A stretch of 64,000 nt of DNA from assembly GCA_020050685.1 (NCBI GenBank), contig JAGVKG010000016.1, forward strand, positions 124,001-188,000. The letters run 5' to 3'. This DNA comes from Candidatus Obscuribacterales bacterium. GTDB lineage: Bacteria > Cyanobacteriota > Vampirovibrionia > Obscuribacterales > Obscuribacteraceae. The notes under the pieces are model-generated. The model worked only from the letters and a program-made list of their open reading frames with translations. It had not been told where the DNA came from and did not search any database. The stretch's first letter is position 1. Every line of letters begins with the position of its first letter. The translations under genes and the position numbers were made by a program. Of the stretch, positions 57,299-64,000 are shown piece by piece.

Positions 57299-60200
57299 CC
57301 GATTGATCGAGATCGCCATCATCAGCAAAATCTTGCGTGTCCACTACTACTTCTAAGGCAGACACTTCTGCATTATTGAATCTAGCCGAGATTTTTTCAT
57401 AGGATTCGACCGAAAATTCTCCACCATCAAGTCTGAGATAGGAAGGTCCGATGGAAGTAAATATCATGGTTCCGCCGTTCAAGTTCAGATTGGCAGCAGC
57501 AGCGCCTGCGGTATGCGGAACAATCGTTGTTAGTGCATTTACGTTAGAACTACCCCAAGAGGTACTCAAATTAACTTCCGCACCAGTACCGGATAGGATT
57601 TGCAGAACCAAGCCGGATGTAATGCCAAAGCTGCTTGTGTTATTGATGATTGTATTACTACCAAGTGGCTCTGAATCACTGCTCGGCTGTAAAAACAAAG
57701 GATAGCCTGGCACCGTGCCGGGAGCAAATGGCGGTGGTGCAAGGGTAATAAACGAACCTGTTTGCCCAGCACCAACTTCAATTATGCCGCCGATTGAATT
57801 GGTGGACATGGTACCAACTGCGTTAGATATTAAGTTCGGAAATGATCCTGTAACGTTTCCTTTGGCAAACATTTGCACACCGCCGCCATTGGCTTCAAAG
57901 TAACCTTCCAGAACCATGTTTCCACTTTGGGCCACCATTTGCAGAATGCCACCGGCAGTTTGCATTGACGTTGCGCCGCTGGTAGTGATACCACCTTTGG
58001 TGCTAACTACCCGAATACTGCCGCGGCTGCCTATATCGATTGGTCGCAATATCCCACCAGCATAGCTGTCTGCTAATGTGCCCGCCTCTAAAGTAGTATC
58101 CGCAAGTGATATCGCATTGGTTGCTTGCAGAAGAATTTGTCCTGACTGAAGGCTTACTGTCGTACCGCTAAAAGCAATTGAGTTAGCAGTAAATTGCAGT
58201 AAACCGGCTGGATTGGTCAGGAATATGTTGGCATTGTCACCGGCCAGCACACCACTGCCAGAAGAGAGTATGCAACTGCCGCAGCTAAGCGAATCCGTGA
58301 CAGTCAGCCCACCAATGCTGGTTGCGGTCACCATTCCCAGGCTCTCGCCCGAGATACTCAGTGCGCCGGCGGGTTGATAGAAAATCATGCTGGTAAGCTG
58401 GGCATTGAAATTGAGAGCCCCAACAATATTACCGCTAGTCTGCTTGATGATAATACTGGAATTCGTGCTTGTTGTGCCGCCGCCGGAACCAGCATTGATG
58501 GTAAGCGAATTACCAACTATAGTCTTGCCGCTAATTATGCTTGGTGTGAACTTACCAAAATTAGTTCCGCCAATTTGCATGGCAATATTCGTGGCACTGA
58601 CACTGCCACCATTACCGATTGTGATACTGCCACTTGAGTCAAAAATGATATTGCCTTGAGGGGCTAAAACAGCACCCCGTAAGTCCACAGTACCAGGAAC
58701 AAACGTGTTAGTGGCTCCGACATTGGCCCAACCAGTACTCATGATCAATGTGCCACCAGTGCCGGCGGAGACAGTACTACTTTTCACCTTGATACTTCCA
58801 CCCACACTGATATTCATATTGTTATCGCTGGTAAGTGATCCGCTTACATCCAGCATATGATTTTTCGATGTCGTCAAAGAATTGACAAATAATTGTGCTT
58901 GCGAAATTGCCGGGCTTATAGGATTGCTGACAAACTGCACATTACCTTTAATGTTAGCAACGGCATTGGCGAGAATATTTACTCCAACCGGATTGCTCGT
59001 GCCAAAGTTTTGCAACACAAGCGTATTAGTAGTTGGAATATAAAATGCACTCATGTTACTGACAAAAACTGTCGGGGAAATGGTAATTGTATTGCCCGCA
59101 ACAGTTACACCGGCGGTTGGTATGTTGGTGGAAAGCGATGTCAGTTGAGCAAGCGGTGAGTTTGGACCAGTGACACTGAGATCAAGACTGGCAATACTTT
59201 GGACAGTGCCATTGGATTGGACAATCGTTCCGGCACCGAGATTTATTGTGCCAGTACCCCCTGCTGTTTGATTGAAGACAACAGCCGATTGATAGGGCGA
59301 ACCATTTATATTGACGTTAACTTGAGCATTAGGTGAGCCGGGAGCCGTCACCAGCCCGGAAGCACCAAAGTACGCTTGCGATGTTCCCTGGAAGGTATAT
59401 GTAACGTTGCCGGGAGTTGTTCCCGGTGTCGGCGTTGTCGGAATTGAGCAACAACCAGAAAGAATTGCTACGCCTGTGAGGTATGGCGTCGGTACTTGTG
59501 CGGGTAGTCCCTGATAACCCCAAACCCGACCATAACCTGTAATCGATATGTAATTGGCAATATTGATATTGCCATTGGCATTATCGTTTTCAATAATTAC
59601 CGGACCACCGTTGGCAGCGATATTGCCATTTATATTGATAGCACCACCCGTGCCATTGCTGTAAAGCGTGGCACCACCAAAGAGCGACTCAACTACAGTC
59701 GAGCCGCCACCGACTGTGAAACTGCCAGATGTAGTGAATTGAAAATCAGAAGCAGTTGAAGCGCCACTTAAGGTGACGAAAGCTTGGACATTGGGAACAG
59801 CGTTTATGTTAGCCGTGCCAGCGTTATGCGTCTTCACAATCAAATTATCGGCTGCGACAAATATTTGCACATCATTATTTGCTGCCGGTGTAGTTGGACC
59901 AATCACACCAGCGGCAATCATACCTATGTTGCCATTTTGGCTGGAAAGTCTTACTGTGGCCCCCGTAATCAGATTGGCGGCGAGAGTTTGCACAATGCTT
60001 CCGGCTGCCAAAATGTTGACGGCAGTACTTGTAGAAGTACCAACCGGCCCAGCCAAGGTAATGCTGTAACTGTCATAGCCATTTGTTGTCTCAGTAATTA
60101 AACTAATGTTGTTGGCGCTAATGGCAGTCGTTGATGTGGCTGTCGTGATCGAGCCCAAATTGTTGGTAAAAGTGAGATTCTCAACGTCAGTTAAGCCATT

Positions 60201-63200
60201 CAAATTCAACAAGACATTGCCAGTATTGGCAACTGAAATTGCCGTTGTACTACCATCTCCAGTAACAACCATAGTGAGGGAACCTGTGGATGTGTTGACA
60301 TCAACGATACCCCCTTCTCCGGCAGTCAAACTTACCACTGTGACACCGGCCAGTAAACCAGAACCACCGCTCTCGTTTGTAGTGTTAATTGCACCGGAGG
60401 CTTGCAGTGTCAGACTACCGCTGGCAAGTACATTTGAATTTACAGTCAGATCAGAGGACTGAGCAATCATTGTAATTGCTCCGGTTGACACAACAGTACC
60501 ATCGACAATGATTGAAGCAGCTTGAATATTTACATTACCAGTCGAGGCGCTCGTAGAAGTCTGCGTCAATCCCAATATTGTCAGATCGGCCGAATTGGCA
60601 ATTCCAAGCACTCCACCTCCGGCAGTAATCGTTAGGTTATTAACCATGGTGGCGAGCACACCGATGTTGCCTTTGCCAATGTTCAGAGTTAAGTTGTTAG
60701 CAGTAATCTCCCCCGGTGCAACCTGAGAAATTGGTGCGGACTTTGCCACGCTCAAACTTATACTTTCTGTTCCCATGCTACCAAGTCCGACCGAGGCAAT
60801 TTGTATGCCACTGCCAGCGGATAAAATGATGTTACCGCCAACGCTTGTACCATCTACATCAATTGCCAAAAATCCTTGAGTTGGCGCGTTGGCATAACCG
60901 ACAGGCATTGGACTTCCGGTCGTGTTTGACAGAGTCACGGATACAATGCCGCCCACATCTCCAGTTGCCGAAAGAGCCAGTGGTGCTTGTTGGCTCAGAC
61001 TAATCGTCGCCGCGTTGATAGCTATGGTGCCGCCAACGCCGCCGGCAGCTGCATTAGCGCTAAGCGTACCCGTATTGCTTAAACCAAATTTGCCAGCTGG
61101 CGCTTCCAGATCTATGTTGCCACCATTGCCAGTCGAGGCGGTCACCAAAATATTGTTCGGATTGAATAGGGTAATTCCGCCTGTACCAAGATTCTTTACG
61201 CCAATGGAACCGCCACTTGTACCAGTAGCAGAAAGTGTACCAGCCACACCGTTGCAGTTTGTTGTACAAGGATTGGTAGCGTTGCCTAAGCTGAATACAA
61301 CAGTGTTTGTATTAACGATAATTTCAATTATGCCACCAGGTCCGCCCGGATTGTTGCCAGATGCAGTGCCACCATTAACGCTCAAGTTGCCACCGATATA
61401 GACTTTTCCGCCCTGTCCAGGTCCACCATTTCCTGTAGCATCAAGCGAAATCTGACCACCGGCACCGCCACCAACAAAAGTGTTGGCATTTCCCGGGTTT
61501 ACCTGCACGTTACTTGGATTGGTAAGTGTAATGCCACCGGAGCCCCCGTTTACAACAAAAACGTTTCCACCATTAGCACCACCTCCGGCATTAGCGGTAA
61601 GCGCTCCGTTTTGCACACCATTAGTGGTGGCATTGCCAATGGCAAATGGCACATTGCTGCCGGAAACAATCGAGATACTGCCACCATCACCGCCGGCAGA
61701 ATAGGCTGTGACTATCGGATTTGAACTAAATAAGGTGAACAAGACATTGACTTCAATCTGGTTAGCGCTTGTCGAATGTACTTGCTCAATTTCAACTATA
61801 TTGGCTTGCGGCGCTCCGCCGTTTACACTTCCGGGGCCAGAAAGGTATACATACGAATTAACTGCATATTGAGTGCCCGTTCCGGCAGGCAGGCTGATTT
61901 GCACCGGCGGCACAACCGGAGGAAACGGCAGCATTGTCGGAGTAGGAATGGAAGTAGCTGTTTCTTGCACAGCATTGACAAAATTATCTGCACCACCACT
62001 GGCATCCATATTTCCTTTAATTAAAACCGGACCACCAGGAGCCTGCAAGGAAATTGATCCGCCAGGGCCACCCGTTACTAGAGATTGTTGTCCAGCATTA
62101 GGATTGGCGGGCTGAGCCGTAATGGATATTGCCGGGCTTGTGCTGTTATCCACAAGTATGCCACTCTTGTTAACATTGATTATGGTAATTTGACCGCCGT
62201 TCCAACCATTGGCCTTGAGCATGGGGCTACCGCTTATCGGGCTTATCGATAATTGTGAGGAATTATTGCCGTAAAGGAAAATCGATCCGGCAACACCTTG
62301 CGTAAATGTATTACCTATATCGTTCGCGTCGATGCCACCACTGGCGTTTAGCGCCACATTAATAATCAGAGGTCCGTTAACCGCCTGTAAAGAAATCATC
62401 CCACCATTGCCCGGTTGGGCAACCGCACCGGAATTAACACCTTGATCCGGGGTGTTTACTGTCAGAACGGCTGGACCAGCACTAACCCCGACTTGAATGC
62501 CACCGGCACCCAAATTGACTACGCTCACCGAACCACCATTGCCGTTAAGGGAATTCCCGGCACCACCATCAGCATTAATCGATACCGCCACACCATTGGG
62601 AGTGCCTGCGTTCAAAGTTGTACCAATTAAGAATGGCAAACTTGCGCCGGTATTGCAAATAATACTGACCATGCCACCATTGCCGGCAGCGGTCGGACCA
62701 AACTGACCGGCAGTACCCGCAACACTACCATTAACATTCAATGAGCCAAAAACACCAACCGGACCAAGATTAGACTGTAAAAAGATATTGCCACCATTGC
62801 CACCTGTGGTAACGATGCCAGCCGGAATCTGAGTTGTATCGGTCGGCTGCGCGGAAAGCATGCCGCTGTTTATCACTATACCGGCACTACCTTGGTTCCT
62901 TAGAGCAATAGTGCCGCCGGAAAATCCATTAACAGTAATCATGCCGTTAACACCATTGGTGGTGGCACCAGTCATCACTGAAAATGCAGACGTACTGCTA
63001 TTGGAAGTAATATCAATAGCGCCGGCATTACCAGATTGATAATAACCATTCACACTCGAGCCTATTTGCCATGGCGCAGGAACGTTGGCATTGAATGTAA
63101 CTTGATTGCTACCCGTATTAATTGATTGGACGATCGCAAGGGTTGAATTTGCCCCGTTGTCGAGCCAAGTTTTTTGACCGACGACATACTCGTTAGCATT

Positions 63201-64000
63201 AGGCGTTGCACCAGTTAGCTGAATTGTTGCACCACTAACAAATGTATAGGACTGAGTTGCAAGACTTGCAGCACCACCGCTTGCATCCAAAGGAGCATCG
63301 ACATAGACAGTGCCCATCGGCGCGTATAATCTAATGTAACCACCGTCTCCTCCTGGAACCGCCAGAAACGGATTGCCCGGAGCAGCTGCCACAGAAATTA
63401 GTGGTACCAAGTTAAGGTTGTTGAGACTATCGATTTGTATGCCACCGAGGTTATTGCTCAAAATAATTGCACCACCTGAGCCAAAATTGGTTTGCAGATA
63501 GACACCACCCCATTCAGTTGGATTTCCACTGCCAATGTTACCTTGAGCAGTCAGCGATCCTTGTATGCCGTTTGCCGGTAGGGTAGCCGCACCAACTTCA
63601 AAAACGCCCGCACTATAACTTGTGGCAATTTGAATTAAGCCACCATTGCCGCCAGGTTGATTCGCACCCCAGGCACCGCCGGACGCATCCAACCCTCCGG
63701 CACTAACTACGGTTCCATTAGCCTCTAAAACAATTTGTCCGCCATTGCCGCCCGCATAATTGGTACCACTTGTAAAATTGGTGGCATCGGCAGCTTGCAC
63801 TTCAATGCTGCCTGTAGCGTTGTTGGGATTTGATCCGGTACCATTTGCGCCGACGGAAATTCCACCGCCTAAATTGCGAACGATAACCGTGCCACCCTTA
63901 CCGAAAGCCTCTGTATCTCCTGATGAGGCAATATTGCCGTTTGCGCTAAGCAATCCACTATTGTCAACACCATTAGGACTGCCAGTAGAAGCCGCACCAA
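57267..64000 (-). CDS. G3: C-terminal part of a third giant repeat protein (5' end outside the window)
   Basis: The minus-strand frame is open from the right window edge to a TAG at 57267, giving about 2,244 residues without an N-terminus. From about 64000 down to 61100 it carries repeats related to those of G2, with elements such as 'ATTNGVNGMITVNG', 'NGGxISLQAxxGPVxIxGxLNASGG' and 'NxGSGGITLTNPSNI'. From about 61000 to 59700 there are FHA-like short strands ('NNLTITAGGGVLGIANSADLTI'). A QA[FY]FG module lies at 58799-59615. The last 25 residues are acidic with VVVDTQDFADDGD, matching the tails of G1 and G2. Cys occurs mainly as close pairs (CGSC, CC, CxxxC). It is probably exported and beta-helical; the signal peptide cannot be seen. 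Surface role inferred. Confidence 0.85.
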   Translation of the reverse strand, partial: GAASTGSPNGVDNSGLLSANGNIASSGDTEAFGKGGTVIVRNLGGGISVGANGTGSNPNNATGSIEVQAADATNFTSGTNYAGGNGGQIVLEANGTVVSAGGLDASGGAWGANQPGGNGGLIQIATSYSAGVFEVGAATLPANGIQGSLTAQGNIGSGNPTEWGGVYLQTNFGSGGAIILSNNLGGIQIDSLNNLNLVPLISVAAAPGNPFLAVPGGDGGYIRLYAPMGTVYVDAPLDASGGAASLATQSYTFVSGATIQLTGATPNANEYVVGQKTWLDNGANSTLAIVQSINTGSNQVTFNANVPAPWQIGSSVNGYYQSGNAGAIDITSNSSTSAFSVMTGATTNGVNGMITVNGFSGGTIALRNQGSAGIVINSGMLSAQPTDTTQIPAGIVTTGGNGGNIFLQSNLGPVGVFGSLNVNGSVAGTAGQFGPTAAGNGGMVSIICNTGASLPFLIGTTLNAGTPNGVAVSINADGGAGNSLNGNGGSVSVVNLGAGGIQVGVSAGPAVLTVNTPDQGVNSGAVAQPGNGGMISLQAVNGPLIINVALNASGGIDANDIGNTFTQGVAGSIFLYGNNSSQLSISPISGSPMLKANGWNGGQITIINVNKSGILVDNSTSPAISITAQPANPNAGQQSLVTGGPGGSISLQAPGGPVLIKGNMDASGGADNFVNAVQETATSIPTPTMLPFPPVVPPVQISLPAGTGTQYAVNSYVYLSGPGSVNGGAPQANIVEIEQVHSTSANQIEVNVLFTLFSSNPIVTAYSAGGDGGSISIVSGSNVPFAIGNATTNGVQNGALTANAGGGANGGNVFVVNGGSGGITLTNPSNVQVNPGNANTFVGGGAGGQISLDATGNGGPGQGGKVYIGGNLSVNGGTASGNNPGGPGGIIEIIVNTNTVVFSLGNATNPCTTNCNGVAGTLSATGTSGGSIGVKNLGTGGITLFNPNNILVTASTGNGGNIDLEAPAGKFGLSNTGTLSANAAAGGVGGTIAINAATISLSQQAPLALSATGDVGGIVSVTLSNTTGSPMPVGYANAPTQGFLAIDVDGTSVGGNIILSAGSGIQIASVGLGSMGTESISLSVAKSAPISQVAPGEITANNLTLNIGKGNIGVLATMVNNLTITAGGGVLGIANSADLTILGLTQTSTSASTGNVNIQAASIIVDGTVVSTGAITMIAQSSDLTVNSNVLASGSLTLQASGAINTTNESGGSGLLAGVTVVSLTAGEGGIVDVNTSTGSLTMVVTGDGSTTAISVANTGNVLLNLNGLTDVENLTFTNNLGSITTATSTTAISANNISLITETTNGYDSYSITLAGPVGTSTSTAVNILAAGSIVQTLAANLITGATVRLSSQNGNIGMIAAGVIGPTTPAANNDVQIFVAADNLIVKTHNAGTANINAVPNVQAFVTLSGASTASDFQFTTSGSFTVGGGSTVVESLFGGATLYSNGTGGAININGNIAANGGPVIIENDNANGNINIANYISITGYGRVWGYQGLPAQVPTPYLTGVAILSGCCSIPTTPTPGTTPGNVTYTFQGTSQAYFGASGLVTAPGSPNAQVNVNINGSPYQSAVVFNQTAGGTGTINLGAGTIVQSNGTVQSIASLDLSVTGPNSPLAQLTSLSTNIPTAGVTVAGNTITISPTVFVSNMSAFYIPTTNTLVLQNFGTSNPVGVNILANAVANIKGNVQFVSNPISPAISQAQLFVNSLTTSKNHMLDVSGSLTSDNNMNISVGGSIKVKSSTVSAGTGGTLIMSTGWANVGATNTFVPGTVDLRGAVLAPQGNIIFDSSGSITIGNGGSVSATNIAMQIGGTNFGKFTPSIISGKTIVGNSLTINAGSGGGTTSTNSSIIIKQTSGNIVGALNFNAQLTSMIFYQPAGALSISGESLGMVTATSIGGLTVTDSLSCGSCILSSGSGVLAGDNANIFLTNPAGLLQFTANSIAFSGTTVSLQSGQILLQATNAISLADTTLEAGTLADSYAGGILRPIDIGSRGSIRVVSTKGGITTSGATSMQTAGGILQMVAQSGNMVLEGYFEANGGGVQMFAKGNVTGSFPNLISNAVGTMSTNSIGGIIEVGAGQTGSFITLAPPPFAPGTVPGYPLFLQPSSDSEPLGSNTIINNTSSFGITSGLVLQILSGTGAEVNLSTSWGSSNVNALTTIVPHTAGAAAANLNLNGGTMIFTSIGPSYLRLDGGEFSVESYEKISARFNNAEVSALEVVVDTQDFADDGDLDQSDEYTPVTYQR
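58799..59615 (-). repeat. QA[FY]FG module, copy 4 (in G3)
   Basis: The element order matches the G2 copies: 'NGGPVIIENDNANGNINI', a Pro/Thr-rich turn, 'TSQAYFGASGLV' (about 59355-59390), 'AVVFNQTAGGTGTINLG', 'VQSIASLDLSV', 'FYIPTTNTLVLQNFG', 'NPVGVNILA' and 'SLTSDNNMNISVGG'. It is more diverged than the two full copies in G2 are from each other, and carries an extra CC pair ('LSGCCSIPT') in the loop before the signature. Confidence 0.55.
61100..64000 (-). repeat. Beta-helix-like coding repeats of G3
   Basis: About six units are visible, marked by 'NGV.G.L.ANG/ATG' followed by 'GG.I.V.N.G.GGI' (for example near 63540, 62935, 62580, 61610 and 61230 on the plus-strand scale). Spacing is less regular than in G2. 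Element sequences such as 'FxVGxATTNGVxGxL' are shared with G2 repeats, so the two arrays are related. The array continues beyond the window. Confidence 0.6.

Overview
This looks like a bacterial chromosome segment dominated by giant, secreted, low-complexity repeat proteins. GC content looks moderate. Genes lie on both strands, GTG and TTG starts are used, and most starts have an AGGAG-type ribosome binding site. The lineage cannot be fixed from the sequence alone. Giant Gly/Asn/Ser/Thr-rich surface proteins beside a glyoxylate shunt would suit several environmental phyla. Vampirovibrionia/Obscuribacterales-like cyanobacterial relatives are one guess, which I could not test.

Layout. (1) 1-684: the C-terminal end of an unrecognised protein, then yqeY on the minus strand. 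(2) 685-945: an AT-rich intergenic region ending in two hairpins, the second closing over the ribosome binding site of the next gene. (3) 946-5535: secreted protein 'G1', 1529 aa, a conserved N-terminal region followed by a Gly-Gly-X stalk. (4) 5585-49048: secreted protein 'G2', 14,487 aa in one open frame, with the same N-terminal region as G1 but a stalk of about 54 beta-helix-like repeats and a separate C-terminal module family. (5) 49146-50489: a secreted subtilisin-family protease. (6) 50516-52281, minus: a papain-fold cysteine peptidase-like protein and a small acidic protein. (7) 52433-53608: an exported TPR protein. (8) 53614-56592, minus: a glyoxylate-shunt operon, malate synthase then isocitrate lyase. 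(9) 56852-64000, minus: an unknown small protein and the C-terminal 2.2 thousand residues of a third giant protein, 'G3', which runs off the right edge.

How the parts may work together. G1 and G2 are probably co-transcribed (49-nt gap) and share about 550 N-terminal residues with divergent stalks. G1, G2 and G3 all end in the same kind of acidic tail (hydrophobic-V-D-T-[GQ]-D followed by Asp/Glu-rich sequence). G2 and G3 also share a C-terminal 'QA[FY]FG' module. I infer a family of giant exported surface or matrix proteins sharing an N-terminal entry region and a C-terminal tag, with the adjacent secreted subtilase a plausible processing enzyme. No secretion pore or barrel for them is visible here. 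The aceBA operon is ordinary acetate/C2 metabolism and probably unrelated.
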